A program made the position numbers and the translations under genes. From NCBI GenBank assembly GCA_050701115.1, contig JBOHER010000342.1, positions 1 to 5,888 of the forward strand: DNA of 5,888 nucleotides. The letters are read 5' to 3'. The notes below the pieces were generated by a model. That model searched no databases. It saw nothing but the letters and a program-made list of their open reading frames with translations, and was not told the origin of the DNA. This DNA is from JBOHER01 sp050701115 (GTDB lineage: Bacteria; Actinomycetota; Actinomycetes; Mycobacteriales; Pseudonocardiaceae). Below, in pieces: positions 1 to 5,888 of this stretch (within the stretch, counting starts at the first letter, position 1; each line of letters begins with the position of its first letter).

Positions 1-1140
1 GAGGTGCTCTTCGGCAGCGTCGGTCAACTGGAGCTCATTCCGGAGGTGGCTGCCAAGCGGGTCGCCTGGCCGAGTCCGCTGCTCCCCCAACTCGACGCCC
101 TGATCGCTGGGCACGCCGGTAGCCGGACCTGCGTGCTAGCCAGTGGCGACCCGCTGCTGTCCGGCATCGGCACCACCCTGGTGCGCCGGTTCGGATCCGT
201 CGCCGTGCGCGTCCTGCCCGCCGTGTCCTCGGTGACGCTGGCTCGCGCCAGGCTCGGTTGGTCCTTCGAGGAGACCGAGGTGATCAGCTCGGTGGGTCGC
301 AGCGTGCACCGGGTGGCCCGCGCGCTGGCACCCGGTGCACGGGTGCTGGTGCTGTCCTCGGACGAGTCCACCCCGGCCGAGATCGCGTCGTTGCTGACCG
401 CGCACGGTTACGGCACCAGCACGCTGATCGTGCTGGAAAACCTGGACAGTGCAAGGGAAAACCGCGTCGAAGGCGTCGCGCGCGAGTGGACCCACCCGCC
501 CGGTGCCGCGCTCAACGTGGTGGCTTTCCAGTGTGCCGCCGATCCCGGCGTCCCGCTGCTACCGCTGATCGCAGGTCTTCCCGATGACGCCTTCGAGCAC
601 GACGGACAGCTGACCAAGCGTGACCTGCGCGCCTCCGCCCTTGCCCGGCTCGCGCCGATGCCCGGTCAGTTGCTGTGGGATGTGGGCGCGGGCGCGGGCA
701 GCGTCGCCGTCGAGTGGTCGCGGGCGCATCCACTGAACCGGGCGATCGCGTTCGAACGTGATGGGGAACGGTGCGATCGCATCGAGCGCAATGCGCGGCG
801 CCTCGGCGTTCCCGAGCTGCGGGTGGCCACCGGCGACGCCCCGGATGTGTTGGCAGGTAAGGACCATCCCGATGCGATTTTCGTCGGGGGCGGGGTCAGC
901 GTGCCCGGCATGCTGGATGCTTGCCTCGCCGCACTCGCGCCTGGTGGCAGGCTGGTCGCGCACGCGGTGACGCTGGAATCCGAGCAGGCACTGGCGCGCG
1001 CCCACCGCGAGCACGGCGGCGAACTGACCCGCATCGCGGTGGAGCACGCCGCACCGCTGGGCGGCTTCACCGGGTGGCAGCCCGCCCGGACGGTCACCCA
1101 GTGGACGCTGATCAGGCCATACGGAGGACACCAGGCATGA
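1..1140 (+). CDS. cobL: CobL (CbiE-CbiT fusion), precorrin-6B C5,15-methyltransferase (decarboxylating), 5' partial
   Basis: CobL uses S-adenosylmethionine (SAM) to methylate C5 and C15 of precorrin-6B and removes the C12 acetate carboxyl, giving precorrin-8 in the cytoplasm. Counting from the GTG at position 4, residues 1-195 form a CbiE-type tetrapyrrole methylase domain with CVLASGDP at 43-50 and VLPAVSSV at 70-77. Residues 196-378 form a CbiT-type Rossmann methylase with QLTKRDLRA at 202-210, the SAM loop DVGAGAGSVAVEW at 226-238, an acidic residue after strand 2 (AFERD) and GGG at 295-297. The reading frame is open to the left edge. The usual N-terminal glycine-rich strand (VGxGxxG) is missing, so the true start lies about 20-30 codons upstream and the GTG at 4 is probably internal. 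The stop overlaps the cobM start (ATGA), indicating one operon and coupled translation. Both fused domains appear intact within the visible part. Confidence 0.95.
   Translation, partial: EVLFGSVGQLELIPEVAAKRVAWPSPLLPQLDALIAGHAGSRTCVLASGDPLLSGIGTTLVRRFGSVAVRVLPAVSSVTLARARLGWSFEETEVISSVGRSVHRVARALAPGARVLVLSSDESTPAEIASLLTAHGYGTSTLIVLENLDSARENRVEGVAREWTHPPGAALNVVAFQCAADPGVPLLPLIAGLPDDAFEHDGQLTKRDLRASALARLAPMPGQLLWDVGAGAGSVAVEWSRAHPLNRAIAFERDGERCDRIERNARRLGVPELRVATGDAPDVLAGKDHPDAIFVGGGVSVPGMLDACLAALAPGGRLVAHAVTLESEQALARAHREHGGELTRIAVEHAAPLGGFTGWQPARTVTQWTLIRPYGGHQA
1123..1127 (+). promoter_or_regulatory. Ribosome binding site of cobM
   Basis: GGAGG lies inside the last codons of cobL, 9 bases before the ATG at 1137. 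It supports that ATG as the cobM start, even though the same frame stays open further upstream inside cobL. Confidence 0.7.
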
Positions 1141-1898
1141 CTGTGCACTTCATCGGTGCGGGGCCGGGAGCAGCCGATCTGATCACCGTGCGCGGCCGCG
1201 ACCTGCTGGCCGCCTGCGGGGTGTGCCTGTACCCGGGCAGTCTGACCCCGACCGACCTGCTCGCGCACTGCCCTGCGGGGGCACGCCTTGTGGACACCGC
1301 CGAGCTGACCCTTGACGAGATCGTGCGCGAGTTGATCGACGCCCACCTGCGCGGCGATGACGTCGCCCGGCTGTGCTCCGGCGACCCCTCGGTGTACAGC
1401 GCGGTGGCTGAGCAGATGCGCAGGCTGGACTCGGCAGGCGTGCCCTATGACGTGGTGCCCGGCGTTCCCGCGTTCGCGGCCGCAGCAGCCACCTTGAAAC
1501 GTGAACTCACCGTGCCTACGGTCGGGCAGAGCGTGATCATCACCCGAGCACAGGCGCGCTCGACGGAGATGCCTGCTGGTGAGGATCTGGCCACCTTCGC
1601 CAAGAGCGGCGCCACCCTCGCCCTGCACCTGGCGATCGGACGCATCCAGCAGGTGGTCGAGGAACTGATCCCGCACTACGGCGCGGACTGCCCGGTCGCG
1701 GTCGTCGCGCAGGCCAGCCAACCGGAGGAGCAGGTGCTCCGCGGCACCTTGGCCGACATTGCCGAGCAGGTGCGCGCAGCGGGCATCACCCGCGCCGCGA
1801 TGATCTTCGTCGGCAAGGTGCTCGCCGCGGAGAAGTTCCCGGACAGCTTCCTCTACTCCAAGGGCCGCGACCGCAGAACGCAACCCGGTTCCCGATGA
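1137..1898 (+). CDS. cobM: CobM, precorrin-4 C11-methyltransferase
   Basis: CobM transfers a methyl group from SAM to C11 of precorrin-4, giving precorrin-5. The 253-residue protein has the usual length and a single tetrapyrrole methylase fold. The N-terminal signature FIGAGPGAADLITVRG spans 5-20, LYPGSL spans 31-36, the SAM-binding loop LCSGDPSVYSA spans 79-89, VVPGVPAFAAAAA spans 106-118 and LTVP spans 124-127. The start at 1137 is chosen because it places the family signature at the N-terminus, has a GGAGG site 9 bases upstream and overlaps the cobL stop by ATGA. The frame extends upstream to 921 but only as a shadow of cobL. Tight linkage to cobL implies co-transcription. The gene is followed by a palindrome that probably ends the transcript. 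The last 10 or so residues are polar and probably disordered. Identity is firm. The anaerobic counterpart CbiF is the close alternative, but the neighbours favour the CobM name. Confidence 0.96.
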   Translation: MTVHFIGAGPGAADLITVRGRDLLAACGVCLYPGSLTPTDLLAHCPAGARLVDTAELTLDEIVRELIDAHLRGDDVARLCSGDPSVYSAVAEQMRRLDSAGVPYDVVPGVPAFAAAAATLKRELTVPTVGQSVIITRAQARSTEMPAGEDLATFAKSGATLALHLAIGRIQQVVEELIPHYGADCPVAVVAQASQPEEQVLRGTLADIAEQVRAAGITRAAMIFVGKVLAAEKFPDSFLYSKGRDRRTQPGSR

Positions 1899-1908
1899 CC
1901 CCGCGCCC

Positions 1909-1952
1909 TCGTGAGTGGTTTGCGCCCCTATAGCGGCCACAATCACTCACGA
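1909..1952. terminator. Imperfect palindrome between convergent genes, probable bidirectional terminator
   Basis: The outer arms 1909-1920 (TCGTGAGTGGTT) and 1941-1952 (AATCACTCACGA) pair over 12 positions with one G-T wobble. A mismatched bulge of 3+3 bases follows, then an inner GCC/GGC stem (1924-1926 with 1935-1937) around the self-complementary CTATAG. It lies in the gap between the convergent ends of cobM and the LysE-type gene, the expected place for a shared terminator. There is no U-run on either side, which is common for actinobacterial hairpin terminators. It could instead be a copy of a dispersed genomic repeat or a protein-binding site. Confidence 0.6.
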
Positions 1953-1994
1953 TAGGGCAACCGGCCCCTCTGACCTTCGTGCAACCGAGCCCGG

Positions 1995-2645
1995 TCAGGC
2001 GGCAGCGGTCATCGGGCGGGATCGGTCGGCCGCGATCCGGACCGCGAGTCCCGCCAGCACGCTCCCCATCACGTAACGCTGAACCCGAAGCCAGGTCGGC
2101 CGACGCGCCAAGAACGTGGCCAGCGTGCCGGCGGTCAGCACGATCAGCGCGTTGACGGTCAGTGCGACCGTGATCTGGGTCAGCCCCAGCGCCAGGCTCT
2201 GCGTGGCAACGGACCCCAGGTCAGGGTCGACGAATTGCGGCAGCAGCGAGACGTACAGGATCGCGATCTTCGGGTTGAGCAGATTGGTGACCAGCCCCAT
2301 GGTGAACAGCCTGCGCGGGGTGTCCACCGGAAGCGGCTCCGGCGTGCAAACCGAGGTCCCGCCGGGACGAATCGCCTGCCACGCCAACCAGAGCAGGTAC
2401 GCAGCGCCCACCAGCTTGATCGCCGTGTACAGAGCGGGAACCAGCGCGAAGATCGCGGCGATGCCGGTGGTAGCGGCGAGCAGGTAGACGAGGAACCCGA
2501 CAGCCACGCCGCCCAGCGAGACCAGTCCCGCACGGCGGCCCTGGGTGACCGACCTGGAGATCAGATAGATCATGTTCGGTCCTGGCGTGAGGACAAGCCC
2601 GAGCGCGATCGCCGCGACACCGGCGAGTGCAGGAAAGCTGATCAA
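1995..2645 (-). CDS. LysE/RhtB-family membrane exporter
   Basis: This is a 216-residue inner-membrane protein of the LysE/RhtB family, whose characterised members export amino acids such as lysine, homoserine or threonine. The substrate here is unknown. About six hydrophobic segments are visible, near residues 6-24, 38-60, 62-89, 113-136, 147-178 and 186-205. The family motif LTPGPNMIYLISRS is at 19-32 and NLLNPKIAILYVSLLPQF at 121-138. Length and motifs are normal and nothing looks truncated. The start is a TTG at 2645-2643, placed 2 bases after the cbiD stop, with a GGAAGG-like site about 11 bases upstream inside cbiD. No other start codon fits the conserved N-terminus. The spacing implies it is translated from the cbiD transcript. 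A role linked to B12 (for example a precursor, lower-ligand or metal-related solute) is only guilt by association; it may be an unrelated passenger. Confidence 0.88.
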   Translation of the reverse strand: MISFPALAGVAAIALGLVLTPGPNMIYLISRSVTQGRRAGLVSLGGVAVGFLVYLLAATTGIAAIFALVPALYTAIKLVGAAYLLWLAWQAIRPGGTSVCTPEPLPVDTPRRLFTMGLVTNLLNPKIAILYVSLLPQFVDPDLGSVATQSLALGLTQITVALTVNALIVLTAGTLATFLARRPTWLRVQRYVMGSVLAGLAVRIAADRSRPMTAAA

Positions 2646-2647
2646 GG

Positions 2648-3718
2648 TTACGGTGCCCTTCCGACGATGGTGCCCTCCCGGTCGATCACCACAACATCCA
2701 CTTCCACCGGCGCATTCCCGAGCATCTCGGCTGCGACCTGCCGGGCGCGTTGCGCGACCAACGTGCCCAGGTCGAGGCCATCCGCCTTGGCGAGCTCCAG
2801 CGCATGCAGGGCGGTGTTGGCCTGCTTGATCGACTCACTCAGCCGTGGATGACCTGCCTGCTCGGCCAACTGGGCGAGCAGACCGAGGTCGACCTGGGAT
2901 CGCTTGGAGTGCAGGTCGAGGTAGCCCGCGGCGAGCTTGGACATCTTGGCGAACCCGCCCGAGATGGACAACCGGGCGACCGGGTGGCGGCGGACGTACT
3001 TCAGCACCGCACCGGCGAAGTCACCCATGTCCAGCAGCGCGCTCTCCGGCAGGCCGTACAGGTCGGCGACCACCCGCTCCGACGTGCTGCCCACCGCGCC
3101 CGCGACATGCTGATGTCCCATCGCGCGGGCCACGTCCACCCCGCTCCGGATGCTGTCGATCCACGCCGAGCAGGAGTAGGGCACCACCACACCCGTTGTG
3201 CCGAGCACCGACAACCCGCCGAAGATGCCCAGCCGGGGGTTCCAGGTGTGCCGGGCGAGCTCTTCGCCATCCGGGATGGAGATCTCCACGATCACATCAC
3301 CATCGGCACCATGCTCGGCGGCTACCCGGGCGACGGCCTCGCGCATCAGCCTGCGCGGCACCGGGTTGATCGCTGGCTCCCCGATCGCCAGGGGCAGCCC
3401 CGGACGAGTCACGGTGCCCACGCCCACGCCCGCCAGGAAGGTGACTCCGCTATCGGGCGCACCGGCGCGCACTGTAGACACGATCAACGCGCCATGGGTG
3501 ACATCCGGGTCGTCTCCGGCATCCTTGATCACCCCGGCGCTGGCGTCATCCGCGCCCAGCCGCTCGGTGGCCAACGCGAAGCTGGGACGTTTTCCTTTGG
3601 GCAGCAACACTTCCACCGGGTCGGGGAACTCACCGGTGAGCAGCGCGGTGTACGCGGCGGTGGTGGCCGCGGTCGCACATGCCCCGGTCGTCCAGCCGTA
3701 GCGCAGTTGCTCTCCCAT
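2648..3718 (-). CDS. cbiD: CbiD, cobalt-precorrin-5B (or precorrin-type) C1-methyltransferase
   Basis: CbiD uses SAM to methylate C1 of the corrin ring, a step best known in the anaerobic cobalamin route, where it gives cobalt-precorrin-6A. The 356-residue protein has the normal family length and is cytoplasmic. Family motifs appear in order: RYGWTTGACATAA at 6-18, VIKDAGDDPDVTHGA at 63-77, GVGTVTRPGLPLAIGEPAIN at 99-118, NPRLGIFGGLSVLGTTG at 160-176 followed by VVPYSCSAW, and SISGGFAKMSKLA at 251-263. The ATG at 3718 is chosen because the conserved RxGxTTG motif follows at once and a GGAGA site sits 4 bases upstream. It is divergent from cobK with an 11-bp gap and is followed 2 bp later by a LysE-type gene. 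Its presence beside oxygen-linked enzymes suggests it fills the CobF step. Function by family is firm; the exact substrate (metal-free or cobalt-bound) cannot be read from sequence. Confidence 0.96.
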   Translation of the reverse strand: MGEQLRYGWTTGACATAATTAAYTALLTGEFPDPVEVLLPKGKRPSFALATERLGADDASAGVIKDAGDDPDVTHGALIVSTVRAGAPDSGVTFLAGVGVGTVTRPGLPLAIGEPAINPVPRRLMREAVARVAAEHGADGDVIVEISIPDGEELARHTWNPRLGIFGGLSVLGTTGVVVPYSCSAWIDSIRSGVDVARAMGHQHVAGAVGSTSERVVADLYGLPESALLDMGDFAGAVLKYVRRHPVARLSISGGFAKMSKLAAGYLDLHSKRSQVDLGLLAQLAEQAGHPRLSESIKQANTALHALELAKADGLDLGTLVAQRARQVAAEMLGNAPVEVDVVVIDREGTIVGRAP

Positions 3719-3723
3719 AGTGT
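3718..3723 (+). promoter_or_regulatory. Possible -10 box for leaderless cobK
   Basis: TAGTGT matches the actinobacterial TANNNT -10 pattern and ends 6 bases before the cobK ATG at 3730, so transcription could begin at the start codon itself. No Shine-Dalgarno sequence precedes cobK, which agrees with a leaderless message. No convincing -35 box is visible about 17 bases upstream. The hexamer overlaps the cbiD start codon on the other strand. This is a weak call based on position and pattern alone. Confidence 0.35.
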
Positions 3724-3727
3724 CTCC
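3723..3727 (-). promoter_or_regulatory. Ribosome binding site of cbiD
   Basis: Read on the minus strand this is GGAGA, 4 bases before the cbiD ATG at 3718. It shows that cbiD has a leader that must begin close to or inside the 5' end of cobK. On the minus strand GATACT (3739-3734) is a weak candidate -10 box for it. Confidence 0.55.
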
Positions 3728-3729
3728 AC

Positions 3730-4476
3730 ATGCAGTATCCCGTGCTCATCTTGGGTGGCACCGCCGAGGCGCGCGCGCTCGCCGCCGCGCTGGCAGAGCG
3801 GGGCGTACCGGTGGTCTCCTCGCTGGCAGGTCGGGTGGCCCGGCCACGACTGCCGGTGGGCGAGGTCCGCATCGGTGGGTTCGGCGGGCCAGGCGGTCTC
3901 GCGGCCTGGTTGATCGAGCACCGGGTCCGCGCCGTTGTGGACGCGACGCACCCGTTCGCGGAACGGATCAGCGCCTCCGCGGTGCGGGGCGCGCGGTCAG
4001 CGGGCGTTCCCCTGCTCCGGCTGCAGCGGCCCGGCTGGACGCCCGTGCCCGGCGCCACGTGGCACTGGGTGGATTCCCTGGACGAGGCTGCACACCTGCT
4101 GCCCTCGCTGGGCAGCCGGATCTTCCTCACCAGTGGCCGTCAAGGGCTGGCCGCGTTCGCGAACCTGTCCGGGCAGTGGTTCCTCATCCGCTGCGTCGAC
4201 CCCCCGGACGGCATGCTGCCACCGCACTGCGAGATCGTGCTGGACCGCGGTCCGTACACGGTGCACGGCGAGCGCGCGCTCATGCGCGATCACCGAGTTG
4301 AGGTGCTGGTGACCAAGGACAGCGGGGGTCAGATGACAGCGGCGAAGCTGACCGCGGCGGCCGAACTCGGCGTTCCGGTGATCGTGGTGCGGCGGCCACC
4401 CCGACCCGATGCCGAAACGGTGTCCGACGTCGATGATGCGGTGAACTGGGTGCTCAACACAGGGATGGAAACATGA
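3730..4476 (+). CDS. cobK: CobK, precorrin-6A reductase
   Basis: CobK (CbiJ family) reduces the macrocycle of precorrin-6A with NADPH, giving precorrin-6B, the substrate of CobL encoded in the same window. The 248-residue protein has normal length. Visible motifs are the N-terminal nucleotide-binding stretch VLILGGTAEAR at 5-15, SSLAGRVARPRLPVGEVRIG at 30-49, then FGG, VVDATHPFA at 69-77, LLRLQRPGW at 95-103, FLTSGRQGL at 132-140, LDRGPYT at 171-177 and LVTKDSGG at 193-200, all typical of the family. The ATG at 3730 places the first strand directly at the N-terminus. No ribosome binding site precedes it, so it may be translated from a leaderless transcript. It is divergent from cbiD, which catalyses the neighbouring methylation step, and overlaps bluB by ATGA. 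CbiJ is the anaerobic homologue; separating the two by sequence alone is uncertain, but the family is clear. Confidence 0.95.
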   Translation: MQYPVLILGGTAEARALAAALAERGVPVVSSLAGRVARPRLPVGEVRIGGFGGPGGLAAWLIEHRVRAVVDATHPFAERISASAVRGARSAGVPLLRLQRPGWTPVPGATWHWVDSLDEAAHLLPSLGSRIFLTSGRQGLAAFANLSGQWFLIRCVDPPDGMLPPHCEIVLDRGPYTVHGERALMRDHRVEVLVTKDSGGQMTAAKLTAAAELGVPVIVVRRPPRPDAETVSDVDDAVNWVLNTGMET

Positions 4477-5108
4477 CCGAGGCGCTGGATGCGTTCTACC
4501 GAGTACTGGAGCGCAGGCGCGACGTGCGCGCCGAGTTCACCGGCGAACCCATCGACGACGAGGTGCTGCGGCGGGTGCTGGGCGCAGCACACGCCGCGCC
4601 CAGCGTCGGGCTCTCCCAACCGTGGGACTTCGTGCTGATCTCCGATCGGGAGACCCGGAGCGCTTTTCGTGAACACGTGCTCACCGAACGGGAGGTGTTC
4701 GCCGATTCCCTCGATGGCGAGCGACGAGACACCTTCAACCGGATCCGGATCGAAGGCATCCTCGAGTCCAGCCTGGGCATCGTGGTCACCTACGACCCGA
4801 CGCGCGGCTCCCCCACGGTGCTCGGCCGCCATGCGATTGCCGACGCAGGCCTGTACTCGGTGTGCCTGGCCATCCAGAATCTCTGGCTGGCCGCGACCGC
4901 GGAGAACCTCGGCGTGGGCTGGGTGAGCTTCTACCGTGAGGAGTTCCTTACTGACCTGGTCGGCATCCCGTCGGGTGTGCGGCCGGTGGCCTGGTTGTGC
5001 TGCGGGCCGGTGCGTCACCTGCACACGGTCCCCGACCTGGAGCGGCACGGCTGGCGTCATCGCCGCCCACTGGCCGACGCGGTGCATTGGGAGCGATTTG
5101 GCGGCTGA
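4473..5108 (+). CDS. bluB: BluB, 5,6-dimethylbenzimidazole synthase
   Basis: BluB breaks down reduced FMN with molecular oxygen to make 5,6-dimethylbenzimidazole (DMB), the lower ligand of cobalamin. The 211-residue protein belongs to the nitroreductase-like flavin fold. RRRDVRAEF at 14-22, AAHAAPSVGLSQPWDFVLI at 38-56, LYSVCLAIQNLWLAATAENL at 127-146, GVGWVSFYREEFL at 147-159 and PVAWLCCGPV at 171-180 match the BluB subgroup rather than general nitroreductases. Asp17 (in RRRDVR) and Ser152 (in GWVS) lie 135 residues apart, the same spacing as Asp32 and Ser167 reported as important in Sinorhizobium meliloti BluB, so the key residues appear present. The start overlaps the cobK stop by ATGA, with a weak AGGGA site 7 bases upstream, so it is probably translated together with cobK. 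It converges on cobJ with a 6-bp gap. The oxygen need points to an aerobic host that makes true B12 with DMB. Confidence 0.94.
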   Translation: MTEALDAFYRVLERRRDVRAEFTGEPIDDEVLRRVLGAAHAAPSVGLSQPWDFVLISDRETRSAFREHVLTEREVFADSLDGERRDTFNRIRIEGILESSLGIVVTYDPTRGSPTVLGRHAIADAGLYSVCLAIQNLWLAATAENLGVGWVSFYREEFLTDLVGIPSGVRPVAWLCCGPVRHLHTVPDLERHGWRHRRPLADAVHWERFGG

Positions 5109-5114
5109 GCGGCG

Positions 5115-5846
5115 TCACTCGTAGCTGCGCGGGGTCCAGACGGTGGCGGCGCCACCCCGCTCGATCACCCGCGTCTTGGACGAGCCGACGATCAGCAGGC
5201 AGCGCATATCCACTTCGGCCGGATCGAGGTCGCCGAGGGTGGTGACCCGCACCGACTCCTGCGCGCCACCGATATCGCGGGCGATCACCAGTGGCGTCTC
5301 CGGCGCGCGGTGCCGCAGCAGCACGTCGCGCGCCTGGCCGAGTTGGGTGGTGCGGCTGCGGGAGGCGGGGTTGTAGATCGCCACGGCCAGATCCGCCGCA
5401 CCTATGGCGTCCAGCCTGCGCTCGATGATGTCCCACGGCTTGAGCCGGTCGGACAGCGACAGCACGCAGTAGTCATGGCCGAGTGGTGCGCCTACCCGGG
5501 AGGCCGCCGCTTGCGCGGCCGTGACGCCGGGAAGCACCCGGACCCGCACGTCCTGCCACCGCGGTTGCGCGGCCTGCTCCAGCACCGCCGACGCCATCGC
5601 GAACACCCCGGGATCGCCGGAGGACACCACGGCCACCTTGGCACCGGCGAGCGCGAGGTCCAACGCCTCGGCGGCCCGTTCGGCCTCCACCCGGTTGCCG
5701 GAGCTGTGCCGCTGCTGGCCCGCGCGCTGGGGGACCCTTGACAGGTAGGGACCGTAGCCGACCAGGTGATCCGCCGCGGCCAACGCCCGTTCGGCCTCCG
5801 GTGTCAGCCATTCCGGCCCAGCCGGGCCGAGGCCGACCACGGTCAC
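5115..5846 (-). CDS. cobJ: CobJ, precorrin-3B C17-methyltransferase
   Basis: CobJ methylates C17 of precorrin-3B with SAM and drives ring contraction, giving precorrin-4, the substrate of CobM. The 243-residue tetrapyrrole methylase shows VVGLGPAGPEWLTPEA at 3-18, GYGPYL at 30-35, the SAM loop VSSGDPGVFAMAS at 74-86, VLPGVTAAQAAASRVGAPLG at 104-123, SLSDRLKPWDIIERRL at 130-145, AIYNPASRSRTTQLGQA at 156-172 and LVIARDIGG at 186-194, the CobJ/CbiH pattern. The start chosen is the GTG at 5846. A second GTG two codons later (5840) would sit closer to the ideal distance from GAGGTGA and is a fair alternative. The frame stays open to the right edge with no further start codon, so a fused CobI-CobJ protein cannot be excluded. 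The stretch after the methylase ends quickly at SYE, so there is no C-terminal extension. It converges on bluB with only 6 bp between the stop codons. Confidence 0.93.
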   Translation of the reverse strand: MTVVGLGPAGPEWLTPEAERALAAADHLVGYGPYLSRVPQRAGQQRHSSGNRVEAERAAEALDLALAGAKVAVVSSGDPGVFAMASAVLEQAAQPRWQDVRVRVLPGVTAAQAAASRVGAPLGHDYCVLSLSDRLKPWDIIERRLDAIGAADLAVAIYNPASRSRTTQLGQARDVLLRHRAPETPLVIARDIGGAQESVRVTTLGDLDPAEVDMRCLLIVGSSKTRVIERGGAATVWTPRSYE

Positions 5847-5888
5847 CTCACCGACGGCGGCAGAACCGGTATGAAGGGACCTTTGGTG

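Noticed and set aside
921..1136. Upstream in-frame extension of cobM inside cobL
   Set aside because: The extra 72 residues are arginine-rich shadow sequence, while the ATG at 1137 has a good ribosome binding site and the family N-terminus.
666..1946. 426-codon open frame on the minus strand opposite cobL and cobM
   Set aside because: It covers two genes with clear family motifs on the plus strand, and its translation is low in complexity and resembles no family. Long antisense frames are expected in high-GC DNA.
3719..3729. Cobalamin riboswitch controlling cbiD or cobK
   Set aside because: Only 11 bases lie between the starts and no B12-box-like sequence was seen here or in the 96-base gap at 1899-1994.
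2750..3913. 387-codon open frame on the plus strand opposite cbiD and running into cobK
   Set aside because: cbiD on the minus strand matches its family from end to end. The plus-strand frame has no recognisable motifs and crosses the divergent start region.
4329..5087. 252-codon minus-strand frame opposite cobK and bluB
   Set aside because: It is a shadow of two well-supported genes, with composition typical of antisense translation.
4473..5108. Generic nitroreductase instead of BluB
   Set aside because: The RRRDVR and GWVS motifs with their 135-residue spacing and the surrounding B12 genes fit BluB better.

Overview
The window is high-GC DNA, densely packed with genes that use ATG, GTG and TTG starts and short overlaps. 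This suggests a high-GC actinobacterium. A member of the Pseudonocardiaceae would fit, but that is inference from style and protein flavour, not proven. Everything recognisable belongs to the corrin-ring part of vitamin B12 (cobalamin) biosynthesis, except one membrane transporter.

Layout from left to right: cobL (+, 5' end outside the window; C5/C15 methylation and decarboxylation) overlaps cobM (+, C11 methylation) by an ATGA junction. An intergenic gap of about 96 bp follows and holds a strong imperfect palindrome, probably a two-way terminator. Two minus-strand genes come next: a LysE/RhtB-type exporter, whose TTG start lies 2 bp after the end of cbiD, and cbiD itself (C1 methylation). 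Only 11 bp separate the cbiD start from the divergent cobK (+, precorrin-6A reductase). cobK overlaps bluB (+, 5,6-dimethylbenzimidazole synthase) by another ATGA junction. bluB converges, with a 6-bp gap, on cobJ (-, C17 methylation and ring contraction), which lies at the right edge.

Together the genes cover much of the route from precorrin-3B to precorrin-8 (CobJ, CobM, CbiD, CobK, CobL) plus synthesis of the lower ligand (BluB). The set is mixed. BluB needs oxygen and CobK/CobL/CobM/CobJ are named for the aerobic route, but the C1 methyltransferase is the CbiD type first known from the anaerobic route. No CobF, CobG, CobH or chelatase gene lies in the window. No RNA genes, insertion sequences, CRISPR arrays or cobalamin riboswitch were seen. 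The content is mostly ordinary. The points worth a second look are the hybrid enzyme set, the transporter coupled to cbiD, the very tight divergent start region with a likely leaderless cobK, and the palindrome.
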